Below the pieces are notes generated by a model. The model did not search any database, was not told the DNA's origin, and saw only the letters and a program-made list of their open reading frames with translations. A DNA stretch of 64,000 nucleotides from assembly GCA_947623175.1 (NCBI GenBank), contig CANQGK010000015.1, forward strand, positions 1 to 64,000, written 5' to 3'. Numbering within the stretch: the first letter of the stretch is position 1; each line of letters opens with the position of its first letter. Below are positions 39,821-49,260 of the stretch, piece after piece. Both the position numbers and the translations under genes were made by a program. The stretch comes from an uncultured Clostridia bacterium (lineage in GTDB: Bacteria > Bacillota > Clostridia > Oscillospirales > Acutalibacteraceae).

Positions 39821-42800
39821 ATGAAAAAAATATTCAGATCGATAACGGGAATTTTGATGTCGTTTGCGCTGATAACGGCAGGTATACCTTGCTTTGCGGT
39901 ATCCGATACGGTGGCTTTTCCCGCTCCCGTGATCTCCGATAATCCGCAATATCTTTACGAAATTTGCAAACCCACAAGCGCGCTTAAGAGCGACGAAGTC
40001 TTTTCGCCCGTGTTTTCGGGCAACGTCGCAAACGGCGCGCCGGTAATAAGCGCCGTAACCTCAAACGCCTCGCCGGACGACAGCATAGTTATAGAGGGTA
40101 AGGGTCTTGCCGACGCCGTGATTTATACCTACGGACTTAAAAACGACGGATCCGACTGCTATCGCAAGGCGTATATCGCAAGCGCCGGCGACACCACCGT
40201 AACCGCCGTTATAGACGAAAGCTACCGTTACGGAATATATTTGGTCTGGGCGGAAAACCGTAACGGTATAAGCTATCCCGTAAGGGTGAATGCGCCGAAG
40301 ATCGATTGGTCGGACAGTTATACCGCGGCGCCGGGCGGGATAGTGAGCATTTACGGCGAAAATCTTTCCTATAAAAACGAAAACGATATATCGTATATTT
40401 ATATATCGAATTACGGTTACGTCGACGCTCTGTCCGTAAATCCCTATAAGGTGACCTTCAAACTGCCCTCGGACATATCCGACGGAAAACATAAGGTTTA
40501 CGTTCATAACGGTCACGCGGCGTCGTACGGCTGGAGCAACGGTATTACGCTTACGGCGGATAAAAGCGCCGATAAAATATGGACAGGAGTTACCCATACC
40601 GTAGAGGGAAGCGATAAGGAGGCTCTTGTGAGGGCATATAACGCCGCTTCCGATTACGATACGATTTATTTTCCGAACGGCACCTATTATCTCCCCTCCG
40701 CGCTTACCGTGCTTAAAAAGCTTCGGTTTACGGGGGAGAGCAAGGACGGGGTAAGGATTATATTTACCGCCGATAATCGCAATACCCGCGACGGCTTTAA
40801 GCTTAACGTATTTCCCTGCGCATTTTCAAACCTGACCTTTGAGGACAGTCTTTCGGCGCAGTACAGCACGGTGTTTATTTACGCCGAAAATAAATACGAC
40901 CAAAGCGGGCTCACAATAGAAAATTGCAGCTTTATCAAGAACAAAACCTACTCCTCCAAGCCTCAAAGCGATCCTACCTATGATCCGTCGGATTATGCGA
41001 AAATCGAGGGCTTTGCCGACAGCGACATGGTGGCGGCTTGTCTGGAGCTTTCACAGCTTAACGACGTTGCGGTTACGGGCTGTCGGTTTTACGCGCCTAA
41101 GGCGATGGACGTTTATAAGGCGGACGGACTTTCGGTTAAAAACAATACCGCTTACGGAACATGGATACTCGATTACGAAAATGGTCCATGCTTTATTCAG
41201 ATAGTTACCGGCAACCGTATAGATATAAGTGAAAACGGTATTTACGGAGCGGATATTTTGACCGATCCTAAGGGCGAGCTTGCCGATTTTGACCGCACCT
41301 TTTGCCGGAGTATAGTAATACACGCTCATTACGGACCTGTAAACGGCGTTTACATGGCGGATAATGATATGGACCGCGTGGGCAGTTATATAAGCAACAG
41401 CGGCGAACAGGTCCTGCTTGAAAACAATACCGTAATTTACAAGGGCAATCCCGTTTCGGCGGACTCGACGCATATAGTCTTTGCAAATACCGGCTGGAAA
41501 AGGAACGGTGAAGGCGAAATTACCGGCGTTCTTTTAAACAGCGACGCCGCCGCTTGGGAAAACACTCAAAATATTGTGGGCGCCACGGCGGTCGTGACCT
41601 ACGGCGACGGCAGTTCACAGTACCGCACCGTAGTATCCGCCGATTTAAATTCGGTCACGGTGGATAAACCGTTCGATATTGTTCCGAATACTTCGAGCGT
41701 TATTATGATTGTAAACGCTTATAAAAACGTTATTTTTTACCGCAATAGGGTTAAAGGTCCGAGCCTTTACCGTACGCAGTACAACGCCACGACCGCCATA
41801 CAGGCGTGGGCGAATATGGTTGATTTCAGAATAACCGACAATGATATAAGCCGTTTTGATTACGGAATCGTATGCACGCCGCATTACAGCATTAATTCAA
41901 TACCCTCCTTTAATATTTTGGAGGATACCGTGATTTCCGGCAATACAATAAAGGATACCCGCTACGGCATAGGCATGTGGCTTATGCTCGATACGGACGG
42001 GGATGATTTCGACTTTCCCGGCGAAAATTCGTATGTGGTGCAAAACGCCGTAATCCGGCGAAACGACATCGAAACCGCCAGAACTTCGCTTCATGAAAAT
42101 ATCACCGGCGGCGGCGACGGTATAACGGTAGGTACCGTAGCCAACATATACGTTGCTCAATGGTGGGACGATATTAAAATCTGTCAGGGAAAATGGATCA
42201 AAAACACAGTGGTGGAAAACAACCGCTTTTCCGACATGCAGACTTCAAACGTACGAATGCAATATCACCAGGGCGATACGGTTCTGAGGGACAATATTTA
42301 TGACGAAAACGTGCCTGCCGTCGCTTACGACAAATCGGACAAGGCAGGCGCGCCGACGGTATATCCGCCGATTATATATACTACTCCGGCGTCGGATGAT
42401 GCGATGATGGTACAACCCGAAATTCCCGAGCCTGTAGTCGACGAATACGGTACTGAAGAAGGCGGAATAGATAAGAACGCGAGGAGCATTACGCCTACGG
42501 AAACTTTTATGAACGGCGACTTTTCGGAGGGGCTGCGCTATTGGGGATATTATATGGAGGACGGAATACTGTCTACACTCGCCTCAATGGAAGAAGAGAG
42601 CGGAAACCGCTACGTAAAGATAACAAAGCCCGCAGGTGCGGAATGGAAAGGTATACAGTCGGTACCGTTTAAGGTCGAAGGACTTAAAAACGGCGATAAA
42701 ATAGCGGTACATTTCGACTATAAAACCGAACTTGAAGACCCGCAGTTCCAGGTAATGCTTACCTCACTCAATTCAACTACGAAAGGTGAAACCAATAACG

Positions 42801-44404
42801 GCGGTAACGTCTGCGATAAAAGCATAACCACACCCGAAGGCTGGAAAGGCTCGCTTATCCCGCAGTTCGAAGTAAACGGCCTCGAAGAAGGCGAAACCGC
42901 CCTTTTCCAGGTGGACTGCCGCTTCCGTGACGGAGAAGGTACCTATTCCACATGCTTTGACAATATACAGGTATTTTTAATAAAGGACAATACGCCGGAA
43001 GGCTGCTATGAAACCCTGCAAGGCGGTTGTGTAAGCTCGGAAACCTTGGAAGAAGTAAAGATTTACGGTCCGGAGGAATCGGGATATTACGGCAACGGCC
43101 GCGAAAAAGAGACGGAAGGCTTTTTAAACAGCGATTTTTCAAACGGCCTTTTGTATTGGGGCACACATTATGAATCGGATAAATATGCCATGGATAATGC
43201 CAAGGTGGTAAACGAAAACGGCAACAGCTATCTCGAAATTACCACAAGAGAGAATTGGAAGGGAATAGAATCCGCCGCATTCAGCCTGCCCGGAATAGAA
43301 AACGGAGATATGCTTGCGGTATTGGTAGACTATCGCCTGGGCGAGGGAGCTTCCGGCTATTGCGCCGACCTTAACCTTGTGAGCGGAGCAGCCATGCCCG
43401 ATTCGGAAGGCAGAGACGGCGCCGGACGTGTAGAGAACAGATACCTTAAGGACGGCTGGGAATCGGCTATTTCAACTTTCGTACAGATATCCGATATAAA
43501 AGAGGGTACGGCGCCTCGCTTTACCGTAACCCTTCGCAACAGCGCTACGGATAATAAGGGCCCTATCTGTTTCGATAACGTACGCATAGTAATTAAGCGT
43601 GATGATATAGGAGATAACTGTATAGAAACCGCAGACGGCGAGCTTTTAAACCGCAAAACCCTTTGGCCCTATTACGGAACAAAAGAAAAGGGCATGTATA
43701 TATGGAACCCGGACAATAACGAAAATACGTTTAAAGTAATAACTCCGGAAAGCACCGATTTCTTTAACTTTAAAGATAACGGACTCAAATATTGGGGCGC
43801 CTTGTATTTCTCATGGGGAGGAAAAGCGGGCTACGCATCCGACTTTGCAAAAGCAGAGGAAGGAAACCTTGTATTCGGCAAAGACGGTATTAAGACCGGA
43901 GAAGGAATAGCGTCGGCAAAGATACGATTGCCGGAAAAGCTTGCAAATAAAGAATGGTACGTTCGGTTTGAATACTTAAATAATTCGAAAGGCCACGTAA
44001 CCTTTAAGACCAACGACAGTGAAGGTCATTCTGCAAATATGAATGTGAACGGAGATAGTTGGATAAGCGGAACCTGTAAGCTGACTTACAACGAAGACTG
44101 TTACTTCACGCTTACGGCAGGAGCGGACGACGCGCAGGTCACCATACGCAATATGGCGCTTGTATTTGCGGACGAGGGAGGCATTCCCGATACTCTGGTT
44201 GACGTAAACGGCAAGCCATATAACCATGAAATGGGCGACGCCAATGCCGACGGCAACGTAGACATAATGGACGCTATACGTGCAAAGAAGCACAGTGCGG
44301 ACGACGCGGTACCGGTTTATATCGCCGCCCTTAACTTCGACGGCGATTACGCGGTTAACGCAAGCGCGTTGACAAGACTCAAAGCCATATTGATAGAAAG
44401 ATAA
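39821..44404 (+). CDS. Secreted TIG-like/beta-helix protein carrying C-terminal NGDFS modules and dockerin
   Basis: Signal peptide; DDSIVIEGKGLADAVIYTYG; GIVSIYGENLSY; HNGHAASYGW; beta-helix; from residue ~DEYGTEEGG onward identical to the 34020 gene product until NASALT. Confidence 0.8.
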   Translation: MKKIFRSITGILMSFALITAGIPCFAVSDTVAFPAPVISDNPQYLYEICKPTSALKSDEVFSPVFSGNVANGAPVISAVTSNASPDDSIVIEGKGLADAVIYTYGLKNDGSDCYRKAYIASAGDTTVTAVIDESYRYGIYLVWAENRNGISYPVRVNAPKIDWSDSYTAAPGGIVSIYGENLSYKNENDISYIYISNYGYVDALSVNPYKVTFKLPSDISDGKHKVYVHNGHAASYGWSNGITLTADKSADKIWTGVTHTVEGSDKEALVRAYNAASDYDTIYFPNGTYYLPSALTVLKKLRFTGESKDGVRIIFTADNRNTRDGFKLNVFPCAFSNLTFEDSLSAQYSTVFIYAENKYDQSGLTIENCSFIKNKTYSSKPQSDPTYDPSDYAKIEGFADSDMVAACLELSQLNDVAVTGCRFYAPKAMDVYKADGLSVKNNTAYGTWILDYENGPCFIQIVTGNRIDISENGIYGADILTDPKGELADFDRTFCRSIVIHAHYGPVNGVYMADNDMDRVGSYISNSGEQVLLENNTVIYKGNPVSADSTHIVFANTGWKRNGEGEITGVLLNSDAAAWENTQNIVGATAVVTYGDGSSQYRTVVSADLNSVTVDKPFDIVPNTSSVIMIVNAYKNVIFYRNRVKGPSLYRTQYNATTAIQAWANMVDFRITDNDISRFDYGIVCTPHYSINSIPSFNILEDTVISGNTIKDTRYGIGMWLMLDTDGDDFDFPGENSYVVQNAVIRRNDIETARTSLHENITGGGDGITVGTVANIYVAQWWDDIKICQGKWIKNTVVENNRFSDMQTSNVRMQYHQGDTVLRDNIYDENVPAVAYDKSDKAGAPTVYPPIIYTTPASDDAMMVQPEIPEPVVDEYGTEEGGIDKNARSITPTETFMNGDFSEGLRYWGYYMEDGILSTLASMEEESGNRYVKITKPAGAEWKGIQSVPFKVEGLKNGDKIAVHFDYKTELEDPQFQVMLTSLNSTTKGETNNGGNVCDKSITTPEGWKGSLIPQFEVNGLEEGETALFQVDCRFRDGEGTYSTCFDNIQVFLIKDNTPEGCYETLQGGCVSSETLEEVKIYGPEESGYYGNGREKETEGFLNSDFSNGLLYWGTHYESDKYAMDNAKVVNENGNSYLEITTRENWKGIESAAFSLPGIENGDMLAVLVDYRLGEGASGYCADLNLVSGAAMPDSEGRDGAGRVENRYLKDGWESAISTFVQISDIKEGTAPRFTVTLRNSATDNKGPICFDNVRIVIKRDDIGDNCIETADGELLNRKTLWPYYGTKEKGMYIWNPDNNENTFKVITPESTDFFNFKDNGLKYWGALYFSWGGKAGYASDFAKAEEGNLVFGKDGIKTGEGIASAKIRLPEKLANKEWYVRFEYLNNSKGHVTFKTNDSEGHSANMNVNGDSWISGTCKLTYNEDCYFTLTAGADDAQVTIRNMALVFADEGGIPDTLVDVNGKPYNHEMGDANADGNVDIMDAIRAKKHSADDAVPVYIAALNFDGDYAVNASALTRLKAILIER
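42440..44373 (+). repeat. Copy B of the 1,934-bp direct duplication
   Basis: See copy A (34119-36052). Sequence diverges immediately outside both ends. Confidence 0.95.
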
Positions 44405-44429
44405 AAAATCAAACGGGAGAAAATAAGCT

Positions 44430-46742
44430 ATGAAATACGGCTATTTTGACGATAAAAACAGGGAGTACGTTATAACCGATCCGCAGCTGCCGACGCCATG
44501 GATAAACTATCTCGGCAACGGCGGCTTCGGCGGCATTATATCCGCGACGGCGGGAGGGCTTACCTTTGACGGCGATCCCTCCAACCGGCGAATGACAAGA
44601 TATAAATTCAATAACATGCCCGCCGACCGCCCGGGAAGATATTTATATATCCGCGACGAACAAACGGGGGATTATTTCAGCCCTATGTGGCAGCCGGTAC
44701 AAAGAGATATGCAATTTTTTGAGTGCCGCCATGGGCTCGGATATACCAAAATAACCGGCAGATATGCCGATATAAGCTCCGCGACCACCTATTTTGTGCC
44801 GATAGATAAAACCTACGAAATATGGCGCACCGAGCTTACAAATAATTCGGAGAGAACAAGGAAGCTTAAAATTTTCTCCTATGTTGAATTCGGCTATCCT
44901 GAAGCCGAGACCGACATTCTTTGTCATTGGGCATGTATGACCTTAACCCAGACCTTTAAAAACGGCCGTATTGCGGTTGACTCCGGACTCGGCAAAATGA
45001 ATAAAAAAGAATTGCTGTGCTATATCGCGACCTCTCTTCCTGTCTGCGGTTTTGACTGCGATCCGCTTCGCTTTGTCGGTCAGTACCGCAGTGAAAGTAA
45101 CCCCATAGCTCTCGAAAAAGGAAGCTGCACCGGAAGCTTTGCGGAGTCTAACAACTGTATAGGCGTGCTTTGCAGCGAAGTTATCCTGAAACCCGGCGAA
45201 ACAATCGCTTTTGTACATACCCTGGGTGCGGCGACGAGCGACGAAAGCATCGATATTCAGGCGGCGCAAGCTTTTACAAACGCCGAAGTCGAGCTTCGGA
45301 AAATAAAGGAAAAATGGGACGGCGCTCTCGGAGCTTTACAGGTTGATACGCCCTGCGCGGAAATGAACGAAATGCTTAATTGCTGGCATGCCTATCAAAC
45401 CAAAACCACCTTTGATTGGTCGCGCTTTATAAGCCTTTACGAACGCGGAGTAGACCGCGGCTTCGGATTTCGTGACAGCATGCAGGACGTGTTGGGCGTT
45501 ATGCATAATTCCTGCGCGCAGGTCAAGGAACGTATCAAGCTGCTTTTGTCCATTCAAAAATCGGCGGGAGACGCAATGTCCGTTTACTACCCCGCCACAA
45601 ATCAGGCAAAGGGCGGCGGCCGCAGTGACGACCATTTGTGGTGCATTTTATCGGTCTGCAACTATGTAAAGGAAACCGGCGACAGCGCTTTTTTGGAGGA
45701 AGAAATTCCCTTTTTCGACGGAGGCGGCGCCACGGTGCTTGAGCATTTGGAGCGCGCCGTAGACTTTACCATGAACCATTTGGGCAAGCACGGAATACCC
45801 GATTTTTTGCACTGCGATTGGGATGACAGCTTATGGCGTATAAACGAGCGCGGCGGCGCGGAAAGTGCCTTCGTATTTTTCCAATTGGCACATGGCGCCC
45901 GCGAGCTTACAGAGCTTTATAAGGCGTATGATCTTAAAGACCGTATCCCGAAAATGGAAAAAGTTTACGAATATTGCCAAAATAAGCTCGATATTCTGTG
46001 GGACGGAAAGTGGTATATCCGCGGATTTACATCCGACGGAAAGAAGTTCTGCACGGATGAGGACGAATATAATAAAATACATCTGATACCGCAGTCCTGG
46101 GCGGTAATATCCGGACTTTCAGATCGCCGCCGCGCCGATTTGGCTATGGATAAGGTTATGGAATACCTTTATACCGACAAAGGGCTTATTACCCATTATC
46201 CGGCATCCGGGCGGGACGACGGCGCGGAAAAAATGTATTACGCGTTCCCGGCGGGCTCTCGCGAAAACGGCGGAATTTTTTTCCATTCCAACACCTGGGC
46301 GATCATTGCCTACGTTATGCTCGGCAGAGCAGACGACGCCTTTAAATGCTATTACGCTTCTTTGCCCAACCGCCGCAACGATATAGCCGACCTTTGCCTC
46401 ACCGAGCCGTACGTGTATTCGCAAACTATGATTGCGCCGCCCCACTCAAGGGCGTGGGAATGTGTAAATTCCTGGCTTACCGGCACGGCGTCGTGGATGT
46501 ACTACGCCGCCACACAATATATTTTGGGTATAAGGCCCGAATATGACGGACTGAAAATCGATCCGCAAATTCCGAGCTGCTGGGACGGCTTTTCCGTTAA
46601 GCGAATATGCCGCGGCACCGTTTGTAACGTAAAGGTAAATAACGGCGGCAAAAAAATGTTCGTAAACGGTTCGCTTCTTTCGGGCAATACCGTTCCGTGG
46701 CGGCTTTTCGGAAAAGGCGATTTGGAAATCGAGCTTAAATAA
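44430..46742 (+). CDS. GH94-like glycoside phosphorylase / GH36-type fold enzyme, cytoplasmic
   Basis: NPPMTRYKF-like start (NRRMTRYKFNNM...GRYLYIRDEQTGDYFSPMWQPV), RGFGFRDSMQDVLGVM, GRSDDHLWCILSVCNYVKETGDSAFLEE, HCDWDDSLW...GGAESAFVFFQL. Confidence 0.75.
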   Translation: MKYGYFDDKNREYVITDPQLPTPWINYLGNGGFGGIISATAGGLTFDGDPSNRRMTRYKFNNMPADRPGRYLYIRDEQTGDYFSPMWQPVQRDMQFFECRHGLGYTKITGRYADISSATTYFVPIDKTYEIWRTELTNNSERTRKLKIFSYVEFGYPEAETDILCHWACMTLTQTFKNGRIAVDSGLGKMNKKELLCYIATSLPVCGFDCDPLRFVGQYRSESNPIALEKGSCTGSFAESNNCIGVLCSEVILKPGETIAFVHTLGAATSDESIDIQAAQAFTNAEVELRKIKEKWDGALGALQVDTPCAEMNEMLNCWHAYQTKTTFDWSRFISLYERGVDRGFGFRDSMQDVLGVMHNSCAQVKERIKLLLSIQKSAGDAMSVYYPATNQAKGGGRSDDHLWCILSVCNYVKETGDSAFLEEEIPFFDGGGATVLEHLERAVDFTMNHLGKHGIPDFLHCDWDDSLWRINERGGAESAFVFFQLAHGARELTELYKAYDLKDRIPKMEKVYEYCQNKLDILWDGKWYIRGFTSDGKKFCTDEDEYNKIHLIPQSWAVISGLSDRRRADLAMDKVMEYLYTDKGLITHYPASGRDDGAEKMYYAFPAGSRENGGIFFHSNTWAIIAYVMLGRADDAFKCYYASLPNRRNDIADLCLTEPYVYSQTMIAPPHSRAWECVNSWLTGTASWMYYAATQYILGIRPEYDGLKIDPQIPSCWDGFSVKRICRGTVCNVKVNNGGKKMFVNGSLLSGNTVPWRLFGKGDLEIELK

Positions 46743-46767
46743 ACCGAATAAGAACGGAGAAAATAAC

Positions 46768-49260
46768 ATGGCGCAGTTAAAATTACTTTCAACCGAAATT
46801 TTATACAATTATGTCGAACCGGGGGATAAGCTTTATATCACCGTCACTTTCGAAAGCTCAGAAAAGCTTTCAAACGATTTAAATGCAGAGATTATCGCGG
46901 ATATCGTTTTTGCGGGGAGGCACCGGCTCGAATCGGGGCGCTGTAATTCCTATTCCGTTCGCCGTAAGCCCTTTCCGGAATTTCCGATGTGGGAGGCGGG
47001 CGACGTATGGTCGGTTACATGCGCTTGGACGGTGCCGGAAACCTGGGGCGGCAGTTATAATATATTTATTTCCCTGCAAAACGAAAACGGGGAACGCCTG
47101 CCCTTTATCGGAAAGGAGGGCAAAGAAGTTTATTCGCAGCTTGTCACCGAAACGGATATCGGCTGGGGCTGGGGCAGACCGCGCCTTTTGGAACAGCGAA
47201 AACCCGTAACGGTGCGCTTTAACGAGCCTGCAAAGCGAACTGTCGGCAAAACGCCTTCTTACCATAAACTTGGCGATTTTTACTTTAATACCGCTTATCC
47301 GTCGGTTTGCGGCTTCGGCGGTAGACTGTGGCAGGATTTGCCGACGGTTTTGACCTTGCGAAAAATATCGGATAATTCCGTCCTGTCGTATGTCGGGAAT
47401 GACGGCGTTGACTTTACGCTTAAAGCTTCGTCCGAATCGGAGCTTATATATCTTGCCGAAAATCCTCTTTGTTCCTTTACGCTTCAAATAAAAAAGACGG
47501 AAAAGCGCATCGAGCTTTTGCTGACCGATGTAAAGACGAGTGACGACTATGAGCTTATAAGCTTCGAAATTCCGTCGCTTGTGCAAACCGTTGATGAGTC
47601 CGACAGGATTATAAATACTTTCGGCGGCGGGCGGTGCGTCCGCATAAAGGACAGCTTAATGCAGTCGGTCGATTTTTATTACGACGCCTGCAGCGCGCTC
47701 GGCGCCGTATCGGGCGAAGGCTCCTTCGCCGTAGTTACCGACGATCCCGATATTGTACTTAAACAGTCGGTTGCAAAAAGGTCGCAGGAAGCAAAAATCG
47801 GTGTAATCGGCGCTCTGTTCAGGGTGCATATTCCGGCGAATAAGTCCGGTATGAAATCAATTCCCGTAGCTTCGAAGCCGTTGGAGCTCTGTTACGAAAA
47901 GGGCGAGGACGAATTTTTTGCGGCGAAGCTTTTGCGTGAGCGCCTTCCCGAAAATTACGAAAAAATTTACGAAAATACCCTTCTTTACAAAATACGACTC
48001 GACGCGTCGGGGCAGTATAATCCCGAAAAACCCGAGACCTATTCGCCCGTCGTGACTCTGGCGGACGCCAAACGGATAATAATGTCGGTTTACGGGCTTT
48101 CGGGCGGTATGAAGCAGGTGGTTTACCTTGTCGGTTGGCAAACCGGAGGACACGATTTCGAATACCCTTACCCCCATTTGTCGCCCTTTAATCCCAAATG
48201 CGGTACAAAAGCGGAATTTAACGATTTGCGTGAGGAATTAAAAAAATATAACGTCGAGCTGTCCTTGCATGATAATTTTGACGACGCTTATCTTTCGGAT
48301 AATTATGAAATAAATAAGAATATACTCGCCGCGGACGCCGAAGGCGATCCCTGGAAGGGTTGGCTCTGGGCGGGCGGCATGTCATATATAATATCGCCTA
48401 AGGCTTATCTTAAAACCGACGATATCACCGATCGTATAGATACCATTCTTTCCGATTACGGAATTAAAGAAACCTATCATTTGGACGTGCTTTCATCCGA
48501 GGTGCGGCGTTACAGCTTTGCGCAAAACGAGCTTTCTTCCGCCGAAGACAATATAAAGGCAAAGCTCGGCATTATCGATCTCTTTAACCAAAGGGGTGTG
48601 GACGTGACCTCCGAAACTCTATCACAGCCCTTTATAGGTAAAATCGGCTATGCGCAAAATACCCGCTTTCAATTCACGACCGGGCTTTTTAAAGGCGACA
48701 GGGTAATACCCTTTACCACTGTGGCTTTCCACGGCGTTACCCCCTATAAATCGGGAGCGGACGGAGAAAAGCTCTCTTTGCTTCGCGCAATAGCCTGCGG
48801 CGCATCCTGCAGTATTGAGATCGAGGATAACCCCGAGGATGCGGCGGCAGTTAAAAATATGGCGAGAAACATATATATTGTGAGCCTACCTATGACCGCC
48901 CTGTCCTATTACAAGGCCGTTGACGCCAAGACGGAGAAAAACGGTTGGACGGTAGAGTACGAAAACGACAGCCGCGTTACGGTGGATTTTGAAAAACTGA
49001 CCTATGAAATCATAAAAAACGGTCGGATTATTTCAAAAAACTTTACAACCTTTATGCCCTTGTCGGACGGCAGATATTGCTATTATTCCTTAACCGCCGG
49101 TAAAGCGCGGGCGGAGCTTCCCAAAGCTTGGAAAAGCATATCCGTACTGCCTTTGCCGGACGGCGAAGCGTTTGAAGCGGCAACCGCGGACGGAGTTTTT
49201 ACCTTTGACGCAAAAGCGGACCTTCCCTATATTTTTGAAAAAACGGAGGCTTCGAAGTGA
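46768..49260 (+). CDS. Uncharacterised large cytoplasmic protein, putative TIM-barrel glycosidase (DUF5696/GH101-like)
   Basis: No signal peptide; VVYLVGWQTGGHDFEYPYPHLSPFNPKCGTKAEFNDLREELKKYNVELSLHDNFDDAY; TYHLDVLSSE; beta-rich N-terminus. Confidence 0.45.
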   Translation: MAQLKLLSTEILYNYVEPGDKLYITVTFESSEKLSNDLNAEIIADIVFAGRHRLESGRCNSYSVRRKPFPEFPMWEAGDVWSVTCAWTVPETWGGSYNIFISLQNENGERLPFIGKEGKEVYSQLVTETDIGWGWGRPRLLEQRKPVTVRFNEPAKRTVGKTPSYHKLGDFYFNTAYPSVCGFGGRLWQDLPTVLTLRKISDNSVLSYVGNDGVDFTLKASSESELIYLAENPLCSFTLQIKKTEKRIELLLTDVKTSDDYELISFEIPSLVQTVDESDRIINTFGGGRCVRIKDSLMQSVDFYYDACSALGAVSGEGSFAVVTDDPDIVLKQSVAKRSQEAKIGVIGALFRVHIPANKSGMKSIPVASKPLELCYEKGEDEFFAAKLLRERLPENYEKIYENTLLYKIRLDASGQYNPEKPETYSPVVTLADAKRIIMSVYGLSGGMKQVVYLVGWQTGGHDFEYPYPHLSPFNPKCGTKAEFNDLREELKKYNVELSLHDNFDDAYLSDNYEINKNILAADAEGDPWKGWLWAGGMSYIISPKAYLKTDDITDRIDTILSDYGIKETYHLDVLSSEVRRYSFAQNELSSAEDNIKAKLGIIDLFNQRGVDVTSETLSQPFIGKIGYAQNTRFQFTTGLFKGDRVIPFTTVAFHGVTPYKSGADGEKLSLLRAIACGASCSIEIEDNPEDAAAVKNMARNIYIVSLPMTALSYYKAVDAKTEKNGWTVEYENDSRVTVDFEKLTYEIIKNGRIISKNFTTFMPLSDGRYCYYSLTAGKARAELPKAWKSISVLPLPDGEAFEAATADGVFTFDAKADLPYIFEKTEASK

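Noticed and set aside
34534-44293. Identical antisense ORFs at 34534/42855, 35036/43357, 35510/43831 and 35655/43976
   Set aside because: They are identical only because the underlying DNA is duplicated; no codon-level or RBS support. Used only as evidence of nucleotide identity.
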